The notes: a model not told the origin generated them from the sequence alone. 64,000 bases of DNA from AP-15 sp963846635 (GCA_963846635.1 CAWJXM010000041.1:124001-188000), one strand, 5' to 3'; shown: positions 1-9,658, numbered from the stretch's first letter. A program made the numbers and translations.

Positions 1-434
1 CTTTGTATGGACAGAAACACGGTAGCGCCGAATTCGGGATCGGTAATGAACCCGTGAGCCACGCCCGCTCCGACGACGAGCCTGGTCCGCGCTTGGTAGG
101 GACACCAATCGGCATCGCGCGAAAGGTGTCCTTGGCCAGTCAATATATAAAACTCGCTATTTATCTTCTGATGAATATGCGGGAGATAAGCGCCGTCGAT
201 AATAACGAGTTCCCAGACTCTCTCGCCAAACCAACCGAGCCTGAAAATATCGAATGCAGCGCCGCTTTTGTCATCGCCGCGAACAAGGTGTTTGACACTC
301 CCGAATGGACAACCGTCGGCGTCTGTAAATGGCAGATTATCAATACGTAAAGATGCGATCCGATCGGCAAAAATTTCCTCCGATGCAGAATGAAACCGGC
401 GATCAAGCTCGTCGATAAGTTCATTGTCGCCCAT
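1..434 (-). CDS. Cupin-domain protein, C-terminus cut by window edge
   Basis: An open minus-strand frame runs from an ATG at 434 off the start of the window, about 144 codons, with no stop. A stretch reading PHIHQKINSEFYILTGQG followed by RLVVGAGVAHGF matches the two conserved cupin motifs: the His-X-His/Glu metal-binding strand and the second Gly/His motif. A plausible Shine-Dalgarno (AGAAGGGAA) lies just before the ATG. The family covers small metal-binding beta-barrel enzymes and sugar- or ligand-binding proteins. The substrate cannot be told from the sequence. The end of the gene is outside the window. Confidence 0.75.
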   Translation of the reverse strand, partial: MGDNELIDELDRRFHSASEEIFADRIASLRIDNLPFTDADGCPFGSVKHLVRGDDKSGAAFDIFRLGWFGERVWELVIIDGAYLPHIHQKINSEFYILTGQGHLSRDADWCPYQARTRLVVGAGVAHGFITDPEFGATVFLSIQ

Positions 435-507
435 TTCGGGTTCCCTTCTCATGACCTCAGCGTATCAGATCAAACGGCGGTTCGGTCGGCGCCGCTCCCG
501 TTTGCAG

Positions 508-533
508 GGCGGGTGGGCGAAGCGTAACCCGCC
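508..533. repeat. Palindromic intergenic repeat (GGCGGGT...AACCCGCC)
   Basis: An inverted repeat, GGCGGGT then a short loop then AACCCGCC, lies in the non-coding gap between the cupin gene and the hydrolase fragment. It resembles the dispersed hairpin repeats common between genes in proteobacteria. It could also form a bidirectional hairpin terminator, but no T-tract follows it. Confidence 0.5.
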
Positions 534-614
534 GCAATCTCAGCAGGCATTGGCGAATTGCGCTGCGCTGCGCCCGACCGGCGCGCTCGAATATACCGCT
601 CTCAACGCACCCTC

Positions 615-1090
615 TCAGTACCCCCGCAGGAAAGCGAGAACCTGGGCAGTCCATTCCTCGGGCTTCTCGAATGGCGGCCAATGCCCGCAATTGTTGAGCA
701 GCACCAGGCGCGAGTCGGCGATGTGGTTCAGGATCGCGATGCTGACCTCGAACGGCACCATCCGGTCATAGCGCCCGTGGATCAAGAGGACGGGCGCCCT
801 TATGCCGGCGAGGTCGGGGGTGTAGTCGTGCGGCAGGCTGACCGATTGCCGGCGCGCCTCGATGAATGCGGGCGACCAGGTGTGCGCGCGGTGGATGTAG
901 TCCACCAGCTCGTCGGTTACCAGGTTCGCGTCGTCGATGTGCGGTAGTGCCGGATGTTCTCATGGCTCGGGTCATCCAGGGCCTGGCTTGTGGCGCGGCT
1001 GCCCTCCGAGGGACGGTTGGCCATCAGGTAGCTGTCGCCGCCGGTGCCGATGTGCGAGCGCCCATTACGAACTTGCCTCCCCGCTCGGGA
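615..1090 (-). pseudogene. Truncated, frameshifted alpha/beta hydrolase copy
   Basis: This is a second, broken copy of the hydrolase at 1887-2753. The C-terminal part (615-905) is almost identical in sequence, with the catalytic Asp (HGRYDR) and His (NCGHWPP) regions present. The preceding part is read in another frame (segment around SHIGTGGDSYLMANRP). Aligning the two copies shows a deletion of about 7 bases near 940, which shifts the frame. Homology stops near 1090, so the first half of the enzyme, including the nucleophile serine, is gone. It looks like a decayed tandem duplicate. Confidence 0.85.
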
Positions 1091-1189
1091 ATGTCTATAT
1101 TGATGGCATGGAACCAGCTGCCACCTTGCCATCTGACGCCGGCTTCCTATTTGAGGGACCCGGAGTGGCGCTCAGGCAGGATTTCCAAC

Positions 1190-1438
1190 ATGGCCGAACC
1201 CCAGCTCTCAGTACGTAGCGCGAAGGCCCGTGACCTGGCGCGCCGCCTGGCGCGCCGTGAACATCGATCCATCGCCGATGTTGTGGAACGCGCGCTCGAA
1301 GCTTATGAAATTCGCGAGGCGGGGCGCGAGCCGGCATCCGCTTTCTACGCACGCCTTGCGAACGACTATGGCAGCGATCTCGATCTGGAGGCCGTCATTC
1401 GCGAAAACCGGCAGATCAATTCAGGACCGGAGCTTTGA
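1190..1438 (+). CDS. vapB: VapB/FitA-like antitoxin
   Basis: An 82-residue basic protein whose N-terminal half (LSVRSAKARDLARRLARREHR) resembles the ribbon-helix-helix and helical region of VapB/PSK-type antitoxins, followed by an acidic tail that would bind the toxin. Its stop overlaps the TTG start of the PIN-domain toxin (TTGA), as expected for translational coupling in type II toxin-antitoxin operons. The start chosen is the ATG at 1190; longer upstream readings have no family-like sequence. Such antitoxins usually repress their own promoter together with the toxin. Confidence 0.8.
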   Translation: MAEPQLSVRSAKARDLARRLARREHRSIADVVERALEAYEIREAGREPASAFYARLANDYGSDLDLEAVIRENRQINSGPEL

Positions 1439-1848
1439 TCTTCCTCGACACCAACGTCATCTCCGAGACGCTGCGCAAGACGCCAAACCCCGCTGTGATC
1501 GCCTGGCTCGTGCGGAACGATGCAGAGCTGGCATTGCCGACGGTAACGATTGCCGAGATCGCCTTCGGTATCGGGAAAATTCACCCCGACCAGAGGGCCG
1601 CGCGCTTGGAGCAGGGCTTAGCCTCCTGGCGCCACCGTTTTGCCGACCGGATCTTTCCCTTCACGGAAGCCGCCGCGCTCGCCTACGGTGACGTCATGAG
1701 TGCAGCGCTCCGACAGGGCCGACCCATGACCGCGCCCGACGGAATGATCGCGGCCATTGCGCGCCTCAACGGCGAGCGCTTGGCGACCCGGAACTTGCCG
1801 GACTTCGAAACGACAGGTCTTGAACTCATCTGTCCGTGGGATTTCTGA
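1435..1848 (+). CDS. vapC: VapC/FitB-like PIN-domain ribonuclease toxin
   Basis: A 137-residue PIN-domain protein that starts at TTG. Acidic residues expected to bind Mg are visible: Asp5 in FLDTN, Glu41 in TIAEIAFG, Asp102 in APDGMIAA and Asp123 near the C-terminus. Family members are endoribonucleases that cleave tRNA or rRNA and are neutralised by the partner encoded just upstream. The module sits between a truncated and an intact copy of the same hydrolase gene, so it may have arrived together with the duplication or been inserted there. Confidence 0.88.
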   Translation: MIFLDTNVISETLRKTPNPAVIAWLVRNDAELALPTVTIAEIAFGIGKIHPDQRAARLEQGLASWRHRFADRIFPFTEAAALAYGDVMSAALRQGRPMTAPDGMIAAIARLNGERLATRNLPDFETTGLELICPWDF

Positions 1849-1886
1849 GGCAGCAAGCTGTCGGGCGAAACAGCGCGCCGTCCCAC

Positions 1887-2753
1887 TCAGTAGCCCCGCA
1901 GGAACGCGAGGACCTGTGCCGTCCACTCGGCCGGCTTCTCGAAGGGCGGCCAGTGCCCGCAATTGTTGAGCAATACCAGTCGCGAGTTGGCAATGTGGTT
2001 GAGGATCGCGATCGAGACCTCGAACGGCACCATCCGATCGTAGCGTCCGTGGATCAGCAGGACCGGCGCCTTTATGCCGGGGAGGTCGGGGGTGTAGTCG
2101 TGCGGCAGACTGACCGACTGCCGGCGGGCCTCGATGAACGCGGGCGACCAGGTGTGCGCATGGTGGATGTAGTCGACCAGCTCGTCGGTCACCAGGCTCT
2201 CGTCGTCGATGTGCACGGAGAGGTAGCGCCGGATGTTGTCGCGGCTCGGGTCGGCGATCGTTTGCTGAGTGGCGCGGCTGCCCTCGGACGGGCGGTTGGC
2301 CATCAGGTAGCGATCGCCGCCGGTGCCGATATGCGAGCCGCCCATGACGAACTTGCCGACCCGCTCGGGGTAGGTGATCGCCGCCACCATCGCCGACTGC
2401 CCGCCCTGCGAGTTGCCGACCCAGTGCGCCCGTGCGATGCCGAGCGCGTCGAGCAGGGCGACCGCGGTCCGCGCCTGTAGGGCGTGCACCCCCTCGCGGT
2501 AGACGATCGGTCCCGTCTTCGAAAAGTTCGGCAGATCCATCAGGATGCAGCGGAAGTGCTGGGACAGCGCGCCGACCGTCTTGTGAAACGTGATCCAGGC
2601 GGTGGTGCCGGGGCCGTAGGAGTGGAGGAACAGCACCGGCTCGCCCTCGCCGAGATCGTGGTAGTGCACATTCATGCCCCCTGGCAGGCCGCCGGCCGCG
2701 ATGGTTTTGCTGGTGTCCGCCTCGGTGAGGTCATTCGATGCGATGAACGGCAT
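1887..2753 (-). CDS. Alpha/beta hydrolase (C-C bond hydrolase-like)
   Basis: A 288-residue alpha/beta-hydrolase-fold protein with a full catalytic triad: Ser115 in GNSQGG, Asp239 in HGRYDRMVP and His267 in NNCGHWPPFEKP. The oxyanion region is LHSYGPG. The overall pattern matches the meta-cleavage-product hydrolases (MhpC/BphD type) of aromatic degradation, but the substrate is not determined. A good Shine-Dalgarno (AAGGAGAGAGAC) precedes the ATG at 2753. A frameshifted partial duplicate lies at 615-1090. Confidence 0.85.
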   Translation of the reverse strand: MPFIASNDLTEADTSKTIAAGGLPGGMNVHYHDLGEGEPVLFLHSYGPGTTAWITFHKTVGALSQHFRCILMDLPNFSKTGPIVYREGVHALQARTAVALLDALGIARAHWVGNSQGGQSAMVAAITYPERVGKFVMGGSHIGTGGDRYLMANRPSEGSRATQQTIADPSRDNIRRYLSVHIDDESLVTDELVDYIHHAHTWSPAFIEARRQSVSLPHDYTPDLPGIKAPVLLIHGRYDRMVPFEVSIAILNHIANSRLVLLNNCGHWPPFEKPAEWTAQVLAFLRGY

Positions 2754-2896
2754 GTCTCTCTCCTTTTGACCGTCGGTGAAAAACTATGAAGTGTTTCGAG
2801 CGGCTGGTCTTCAGAGGTCGACTGTAACCGGAATGACGTTCATGCGTGATCGGTCAGGATCCTGGCCGCAAACCGCGCCCATAATTGGCGCTCGGG

Positions 2897-3300
2897 CTAA
2901 CTGAACTCGGCCTGCGACCAGGTTTCGGCGCTGGCGCCGGCGAGGGCTCTGACGCGCTCCTCGTCCTTGGCAAACTCGGCGGCGGCGCCCGAATAGACGA
3001 TGCGGCCGTCATTGAGCACATAGGCGCGGTCGGCGATTGCGACCGCGGGGCGCACATTCTGCTCGACCAACAGGATCGAAATCCCCTCCTCGCGCGCCGC
3101 CACGACGACCCGAAACACTCCTGCACGATCAGCGGCGCCAAGCCCTGCGACGGCTCGTCGAGGATCAACAGCCGCGGATTGAGAATCAATGCCCGGGCCA
3201 ATGCCCGGGCGATCGCCAGCATCTCCTGCTCGCCGCCCGACAATTGCCGGCCCTTGTTGTTGCGCCGCTCCGCGCGCCGCGGAAACAGCGCGTGGATCCG
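2897..3300 (-). pseudogene. Branched-chain amino acid ABC transporter ATPase (LivF-type) remnant
   Basis: Two frames together give the C-terminal half of a LivF-type ATPase. The ABC signature (LSGGEQEMLAIARAL) and Walker B (LLILDEPSQGL) are read in one frame; the switch-His region counterpart and tail (ISILLVEQNV, then YVLNDGRIVYSG) are in another, with a shift near 3118. The Walker A half is missing. The gene is therefore truncated at its 5' end and frameshifted. No other Liv transporter genes are nearby, so this is a relic. Confidence 0.8.
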
Positions 3301-3523
3301 ATTGCTGCGGCCGCGTGGATCACATTGCGGTGGTCGAGCAGCGGCGACAACAACTTCTCAACCATACGGTCGTCTCTTGTTCACGTTTTGGTTTTTGCGA
3401 CTGGCGACTACCTACCAATCTCAAAATGAGAGATCGAACGGCGCGACACCCGCCATGGATCGCAATCTCGCCCCTTTGTAAATCGAACGGCACTTGGCGC
3501 AAGAGCGTTATTTTGTCGTCTAT

Positions 3524-3815
3524 TTAAGATAGGGGCAGATCGGCGAACTCTTTGTCGTTTTTGATGCCCGGAAAGGCCATATGGCTGCCGGGAAAAGGCC
3601 TTGAGATCGCATATGTATTTGGCGAGCGTCTCTTCGTTCCAGATGACGCGGAGGCCTTCATCGCTGGTGAATAGACGAAGTCGCCGACACTGCCGGCCTT
3701 GCGCCCGAAGAGCCCGTGCGGATGGGCCCGACCGTGCTCGCGCTCCGGCGGCAACCGCACGGCAGATCCAGCATCTGGCAAACATCTTCTGTCCGGGTTT
3801 AACCACCTGCTCTGG
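3524..3815 (-). pseudogene. Class I cytochrome c remnant
   Basis: Stitching frames gives a small c-type cytochrome: GQKMFARCWICR at the heme site, then HPHGLFGRKAGSV, then YSPAMKAS, then VIWNEETLAKYI, then PGSHMAFPGIKNDKEFADL. These match the order in cytochrome c550/c2-like proteins, including the Met heme-ligand loop. The heme-binding His of CXXCH is replaced by Arg, and at least two frame changes occur, so the gene is dead. It lies just upstream of, and on the opposite strand to, the Rieske-containing amidohydrolase. Confidence 0.65.
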
Positions 3816-4038
3816 AGGAGGGCGATTTACTCTTGTCCAAGAGGCTGGATGGGCCGATCCTGTTTCCATAAGGTTCCGAAATCCGGGGGATGTCGGTTCA
3901 AAGCGCTTCCATCCACGGGGCCGTCCCACAAGCGCCATCGCAGGTGGTGTTGCGCAGGTTCTCGTGTGGTTTTTCGGGTTGCGCCTCTTTCCCTGATCCC
4001 AGGGTCGCGGTTCAACCATCTTCACGACGGAGGCACCG

Positions 4039-6063
4039 ATGGCAGATTACGACATCATCATCCAAGGCGGCACGATCGTTGATGGAACGCGCACGCCCCG
4101 CTATGTGAGCGACATTGCGATCAAGGATGGCAAAATCGCCCAGATCGGCGGTTTAAAAGGAAAGACCGCCGACCGTATTCTGGAGGCTGCGGGTCGCATT
4201 GTCGCGCCCGGCTTTGTCGACCTGCACACGCATTATGACGCGCAGATCTTCTGGGATCCGTACTGCACGCTTTCCGGGTGGCACGGGGTGACTTCGGTGG
4301 CCTTGGGCAATTGCGGGTTTGGGTTTGCCCCGTCACGGGTTGAGGATCGCGATCGCGCAATGCTTGGCATGACCCGCAACGAGGCGATCCCCTACGAGGC
4401 CATGAAAGCCGGCATGCCGTGGAATTGGCTGACGTTCCCCGATTTCATCGATGCTCTGACCCGAACGCCCAAAGGCGTCAATTGCCTGACCTACGTACCC
4501 TTAACCCCGCTTTATGCGTGGGTGATGGGCTGGGAGGAAGCCAAGAAGCGGCGGCCGACCGAGGCGGAACTCCAGGAAATGTGCCGGTTGATAAACGAGG
4601 CGATGGATGCCGGGGCGTGCGGCTGGTCAGCCCAGGTTTTGGGCCCGAAATCCATCCAACGGGATTATGACGGGACCCCGATGGTCACCGATCTGCTCTC
4701 GGAACATGAAATCCTCACCTTTGCTAAGGTACTGGCCGACCGCGACGAAGGCTTTATCGAATTAGCGTATCAGGAAACCGGTGAAGAAGGACGTCCACTG
4801 GCGGAAGAAACCAAGCGGTTCTTTGAGAAAATCGCCGCGGTGGCGAAACGGCCGATCCTGTATCAGGCCGTCGTGCCGAATGCGGTGCATCCCGAAATGC
4901 ATCGCGAGCGGATTTGCTGGTTGGAAAGCTGTGCCGAGCGGGGGCTGCGGGTCTACGGTCAGGGTGTCACCCGGCGCGGCGGGTTTGAGATGAACTTTGT
5001 CGACTGGAACCTGTTCGATGACACCGAGGCTTGGCGGGAAGTGACGTTGGGGACGAAGGACGAACGTAAGGCCAAGATGCAAGACCCTGAGATGCGTCGC
5101 CGCCTCAAAGAGGAATGGGACGCCGGGATCCGGCCAACCACCGTAGTCGCGCGTTCGGTCGGCAGTCTGATCGTGCAAAGCAGAAACGTGAAGATCGATA
5201 TCGGCGCGGAAGCAGAATATCCGGCACTGCCCGCCCCGGTCGAGATTGCTGGTGCTTCTTATTTCCTGATCAAAACGCGGGACGGCTACAAGCTGTTGTC
5301 AAGGGTGTGTCCGCATCAGGGCGGCACCGTGCAAGACGACGGCGGCACAGCATTCGTCTGTCACAATCATGGCTACCAGTACGATAAGGACGGCGGGAAG
5401 TGCCTCACCGCCGGGGGGCTCCGGATGAAGTCGTACGTGGTGAATGTGAAGGATGGACGCCTGATCGCACTGTTACCGGACGCGAAAACTGCCAACTCGA
5501 CGCGGACTGGGCAAACCGTCCAGCAGATCGCCGATGCGCAGGGCAAGCACGTTATCGACGCCTTGCTCGACATGGTGGTCGAGGACGACCTGGCCACCGA
5601 GTTTTATGCTCCGACGCAGGGGCGGGATACGGCCCAATTCACCACCGAGGTCGTCGATTCCAACGTCGTCGTGGCCGGGCTCTCGGATGGGGGTGCCCAC
5701 GTCAAGTTCCTCACCGCCGGGATCTATCCGACGGATCTGTTGACTTGGCTCGTCCGGGACGAGAAGACGGTGAGCTTGGAAGATGCGCATTACAAGTTGA
5801 GCTATCTTCCGGCCCATCTGGGCGGCTTTAAAGACCGTGGCGCGATACGGGAGCAGGCCCCAGCGGACATCGTGGTCTATGACCTCGAAAAGCTGGAAAT
5901 CTTGCCCTCGGAAGTGGCCGAAGATTTGCCCGGAGGTGAGTGGCGGCGAATCCAGAAGGCCAGGGGATACAACTGGATTCTGGTCAACGGTGAAGTCACC
6001 TTTGAAGATGGCGAGCCTACGGGCGCCTTGCCCGGCAAGTTTTTACGGAATGGTCGAGGCTGA
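4039..6063 (+). CDS. D-aminoacylase-like amidohydrolase with an inserted Rieske [2Fe-2S] domain
   Basis: A 674-residue protein. The N-terminal and C-terminal parts form an N-acyl-D-amino-acid deacylase-type amidohydrolase: His63-X-His65 in DLHTHYD, Cys92 in LGNCGFGFAP, and catalytic Asp550 in LSDGGAHVK. Between about residues 385 and 490 sits a segment with a Rieske motif: Cys424-Pro-His426, 14 residues, then Cys441-His-Asn-His444 followed by GYQYD. The amidohydrolase sequence resumes with AQGKHVIDALLD. The whole chain is one uninterrupted frame. The hydrolase part probably acts on N-acyl amino acids or a related amide; what the iron-sulfur cluster does is unknown. Confidence 0.8.
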   Translation: MADYDIIIQGGTIVDGTRTPRYVSDIAIKDGKIAQIGGLKGKTADRILEAAGRIVAPGFVDLHTHYDAQIFWDPYCTLSGWHGVTSVALGNCGFGFAPSRVEDRDRAMLGMTRNEAIPYEAMKAGMPWNWLTFPDFIDALTRTPKGVNCLTYVPLTPLYAWVMGWEEAKKRRPTEAELQEMCRLINEAMDAGACGWSAQVLGPKSIQRDYDGTPMVTDLLSEHEILTFAKVLADRDEGFIELAYQETGEEGRPLAEETKRFFEKIAAVAKRPILYQAVVPNAVHPEMHRERICWLESCAERGLRVYGQGVTRRGGFEMNFVDWNLFDDTEAWREVTLGTKDERKAKMQDPEMRRRLKEEWDAGIRPTTVVARSVGSLIVQSRNVKIDIGAEAEYPALPAPVEIAGASYFLIKTRDGYKLLSRVCPHQGGTVQDDGGTAFVCHNHGYQYDKDGGKCLTAGGLRMKSYVVNVKDGRLIALLPDAKTANSTRTGQTVQQIADAQGKHVIDALLDMVVEDDLATEFYAPTQGRDTAQFTTEVVDSNVVVAGLSDGGAHVKFLTAGIYPTDLLTWLVRDEKTVSLEDAHYKLSYLPAHLGGFKDRGAIREQAPADIVVYDLEKLEILPSEVAEDLPGGEWRRIQKARGYNWILVNGEVTFEDGEPTGALPGKFLRNGRG

Positions 6064-6531
6064 TGAGAGCGCAACGGTTTTAACCGTCCGCCGAGCTCTT
6101 GCCCTCACGAGGTGAAGGTGTGGTCGAGAGCTATCGTCATGTAGGCGCTCCTCGCCACCCAACCGGGTTGCGCTAACCTACCGCGTGCGGGTAGTCGGAT
6201 AGCCTAACGACGCCCGCGCTGTCGGCTGAGATCATCAGCGACGCAGTTTGGCTATTTTCGCTTCCCATCGGTCTGGGCGTGATGGAGGAGTAGCTGACCC
6301 GCTTACGGTGTCAGCGTCAGCATCGAAACCATGCGGCAGCGGGTGTGCACATTCGCCCAGGTGTCCGCCAATTGGATCAGTCGTCGCCTCCTCCGGGTTG
6401 GCAAAAAATGCCATTTGATAAGGTTGTGCTCACGACTGTCGGTATGAGTATAGGTTGTGGCGAGCTATAGATCATCCGCATCCCTGCGAGTGCCGGCCAA
6501 GTCAACATATGCCGTATTGCCGTATTGCCTT
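6064..6531. other. Intergenic stretch, no gene recognised
   Basis: About 470 bases between the amidohydrolase stop and the small membrane-protein gene. Short frames on both strands lack family features or start signals, and no RNA gene fold was recognised. It may contain decayed sequence. Confidence 0.5.
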
Positions 6532-6843
6532 TTAGGGCCGGCGGCGAAAAGGGTGAGCGATGCCGAGCATGATGACTTTGGCGATCGCGACGCCCTCGAC
6601 GAGCAAGAGGGCGCGATCGGCCCCGAAGATGCGCAGCGCGCTTTCGACCTTGTTCCCCCAATCGAACGGCAATGCGCCGGTGGCAATTTTGATGAGCCGA
6701 AGATTTTCGTCAGCAGCCGCCGTGAGGAGGGACGCGTCCCACCACCAAGCCGCGCCGATAATGCCGAAAGCGCCGATGAGCGCAGCGCCCTTGAATGCGC
6801 CGCGGCCGGCTGCTCGCCCAACGAGCATCATGTACCGGTTCAT
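6532..6843 (-). CDS. Small membrane protein, unknown function
   Basis: A protein of about 103 residues starting at the ATG at 6843. It has a hydrophobic stretch near the N-terminus (GAALIGAFGIIGAAWWW) and a second near the C-terminus (LLLVEGVAIAKVIMLGIA), so two membrane passes are likely. It lies directly downstream of a broken PadR-family regulator gene on the same strand. PadR genes are often paired with small membrane proteins they regulate. I do not recognise the family. Confidence 0.5.
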   Translation of the reverse strand: MNRYMMLVGRAAGRGAFKGAALIGAFGIIGAAWWWDASLLTAAADENLRLIKIATGALPFDWGNKVESALRIFGADRALLLVEGVAIAKVIMLGIAHPFRRRP

Positions 6844-6870
6844 GATTGTCCAACGGCTGGACCTCACGGT

Positions 6871-7140
6871 TCAGCTCGGCTGTCGCAGGCCGCGGCGCAT
6901 TTCAAGGACGCTGCGGCGTCCCTCCTCGGTGATCTCATAGAGCTGACGGGTAGGCCAGTTTCCCTCGCGCTCGCGGCTGACTCCCGCAGCAGTCCTGCCA
7001 AGGCGAGCCGCTTCAGCGCCCTATAGACCGCCCCGACAGAGATGCGGTCCTCAATTGCACGAGCCTGCGCTCGGTTTCGAACCGGAGGCGGTGGCCGTGC
7101 ATCAGACCGAGCTCGGCAAAGGACGAAAGGATGAACAATC
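6871..7140 (-). pseudogene. PadR-family transcriptional regulator, frameshifted
   Basis: Three frames add up to a PadR winged-helix protein: SFAELGLMHGHRL (helix 1 region), then ISVGAVYRALKRLALAGLL (recognition helix and wing), then REGNWPTRQLYEITEEGRR (wing and helix 4). At least two single-base shifts separate them. The last frame ends at a TGA at 6871-6873. PadR proteins repress membrane-protein or efflux genes, and the adjacent membrane protein gene may have been its target. Confidence 0.7.
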
Positions 7141-7288
7141 AGATCGATGCACGCTCTCGGACCCATTGCGAACCTGCAGCTAATGCGGCGATACCGCCTG
7201 GGTGGCGGCAACAACATCAACGCACCCTCTTCCGCTTGCGCCAAGGCCGACCGTATCGTTTACGCCGAATTCCGCTATGAGGACTATC

Positions 7289-8594
7289 ATGCTGACGGAT
7301 CGATACGGACTCCCCTTGTCGACAATGTCGTCTGCCGCGCGGGACGCCTACGTCGAGGGCTGTGCGGCGAAGTTGACCATGTATCCCGGCGCGATCGAGG
7401 CGTTCGATCGTGCCATCGCCGCAGATCCCGGCTTTGCCCTCGCCCATGCCGCCAAGGCGCATGCGCTGCTGGAGCGCGGGGACGCGGCGGCGGCACGCGC
7501 GTCAATGACGGCGGCAAATTCCCTCACCGCTGGTCTGTCTGTGCGGGAAGCCAGCCATATCGCATTTTTCGACGTGCTTTTGGCGGGGAACGCCGAAGCC
7601 GCACTTGCCGCAGTATACGCGCACCTTGACAGCTGGCCGCGCGACGCCGTGGTCCTCGCCACCACTGCATTCACCAACGGTCTGATCGGCAATTCCGGCC
7701 GCGCCGGGCAGAAACGCGCGCTGCTGGACCTGCTCGACAGGCTTGCCCCGAGCTGGGGCGATGATTGGTGGTTCACAGCCCATCATGGGATGGCGCTCTC
7801 GGAGAATGGGCAGCGCGATGCCGCCCGCCCGAAGATCGATCGATCCCTCGTCACAAAACCCTAAGAACCCCTGGGCAGCGCATGCCCTCGCACACCTGTG
7901 CTACGAGGAAGGCGATGCAGAGGCGGCGTGTACCTTTTTGGTGTCTTGGCTCACCACCTATCCCCATAATGGCGCGTTATATAGCCACCTGAGTTGGCAT
8001 CTCGCGCTCGGCCACCTCGAGGCCGGCGATTCGGCGGCAGCATACCGCCTGTTCGGAGAGGCCTTCGCACCCGATGTCCATAGCGGGCCGCCGCGCGGGA
8101 GGGTAAACGATGGGGTTTCCTTTCTGTGGCGCTGGGAACTCGCCGGACATCCGCGTGACGCCAACGTATGGCGCATCATGCACGACTTCGCGAACAGCGC
8201 GTTTCCGCGCGCCGGCGTGGCCTTTTCCGACATGCACATCGCGCTCGCGCTGGTCGTGGCTGGCAATGACGCGGCGCTGAAGGCGCGCATACGGCAGATG
8301 GACGAGCTAGCGCGCGAGGGTCGTTATCCATCCGGCCCTCTCGTTCCGGCGGTGTCGCGCGCCTTCGCCGCTTTCGAACGGCGAGATTTCGCCGCCGCGA
8401 TCGACGCGCTTGAACCGATTGCCGGCGAACTGGAACGCATCGGCGGTAGCCGCGCCCAGCTCGACCTGGTCGAGTTCACGCTGATGAAGGCTTATCTCAG
8501 CGCCGACCGCCTGGAGGATGCGCGCCGGATGCTGAGCGGGCGGCGTCGAGGTTCCTCGAGCATTCCCGTTGCCGGATTGAGGGCTGTGCACTGA
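7289..8594 (+). pseudogene. TPR-repeat protein (TTC38-like), one frameshift
   Basis: The first part (7289-7861) and second part (read in another frame up to 8594) together give a tetratricopeptide protein of the TTC38-like type: AIEAFDRAIAADPGFALAHA, then WAAHALAHLCYEEGD, then a C-terminal helical region. The break is at the run AAAACCC near 7855, where one extra base turns a Lys-Pro-Lys-Asn-Pro reading into a stop. This could be a real frameshift or a homopolymer error. Such proteins are helical scaffolds, and their substrate or partner is unknown. Confidence 0.7.
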
Positions 8595-8682
8595 TCGACG
8601 AAATAACCGCGACCCGACCGTTCTGAGCGCCGCAGCGTGTTCATCGATGAATGGGGGAGCGGTCAAATAAGGGGCCACTCGA

Positions 8683-9627
8683 ATGCGCTACGGCTTTTAT
8701 CTCCCCACCCGCGGCCCGGCCGCTACGCGCGCCGGCATTCTCGCCCTGGCGCGCGAAGGCGAGCGGCTGGGCTTGCACTCGGCGATGATCGCGGACCATA
8801 TTGTCTTCCCGGTCGAGAGTCAGTCCGCGTACCCATACACGGTGGATGGCAAGCACCCAGGCGCGGGCGATGCGCTGGAGACGTTCTCGATCCTCGGGGT
8901 GGTGGCCGGCGCAACCGAGCGGCTGCGGCTCGTCACCTCCGTGCTGGTGTTGCCCTACCGCAATCCGGTGCTGACCGCGAAGATGGTGGCCTCGCTGGAT
9001 GTCTTGTCCGGCGGCCGGCTCACATTAGGCGTCGGCGCCGGCTGGCTGAAGGAAGAATTCGAGGCGCTGAACAGCCCCGCCTTCAATATGCGCGGTGCCG
9101 TGACCGATGAGTGGATCACGATATTCAAGCAGCTCTGGTCCCAGTCGCCCGCCAGCTTCAATGGCCGGTTCTATCGATACGTCGATATCCGGTGCGAACC
9201 CTTGCCCTTGCAGAAGCCGCACCCGCCGATCTGGGTTGGCGGGCATTCTCGTGCCGCGCTGCGACGCACGGCCCGGTATGGCGACGGCTGGCACCCGGTC
9301 GGCGCCGTCGCCGCCTCGCCGTTGCCGCCGCAGGAGATGCGCGCGCATCTGGAGACACTGAAGCAGCTGACCAAGGCCGAGGGGCGCGATTTCTCGGCGC
9401 TGACGATCTCGTATAAGGCACCGCTCTATGACACCGGCATTCCGTCACCGGACGGGTCCCACCGACCGTTTTCCGGCAAACCGGAAGAGATTGCTGGCGA
9501 TATCCGGACTTTTACGGCAATCGGCGTCCACGAGCTGATCTTCGACTGCCGCGGCCAGTCGATTGCGGAGAGCATCGAGCGCCTGCAATGGTTCGCCACT
9601 GACGTGATCCCGCTGGTTGACGGCTAA
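8683..9627 (+). CDS. LLM-class (luciferase-like) flavin-dependent oxidoreductase
   Basis: A 314-residue TIM-barrel protein of the bacterial luciferase-like superfamily: MRYGFYLPTRGP at the start, ADHIVFPV, LVTSVLVLPYRNPVLTAK and LSGGRLTLGVGAGW are typical. Members use FMN or F420 to oxidise small organic molecules. The cofactor cannot be fixed from sequence. A second, more distant LLM protein is encoded at 24921-25964. It stands alone and ends just before the convergent PEBP-family gene. Confidence 0.85.
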   Translation: MRYGFYLPTRGPAATRAGILALAREGERLGLHSAMIADHIVFPVESQSAYPYTVDGKHPGAGDALETFSILGVVAGATERLRLVTSVLVLPYRNPVLTAKMVASLDVLSGGRLTLGVGAGWLKEEFEALNSPAFNMRGAVTDEWITIFKQLWSQSPASFNGRFYRYVDIRCEPLPLQKPHPPIWVGGHSRAALRRTARYGDGWHPVGAVAASPLPPQEMRAHLETLKQLTKAEGRDFSALTISYKAPLYDTGIPSPDGSHRPFSGKPEEIAGDIRTFTAIGVHELIFDCRGQSIAESIERLQWFATDVIPLVDG

Positions 9628-9658
9628 GATTCGGCCGACCGAGCCGATCGGGCCGCCG

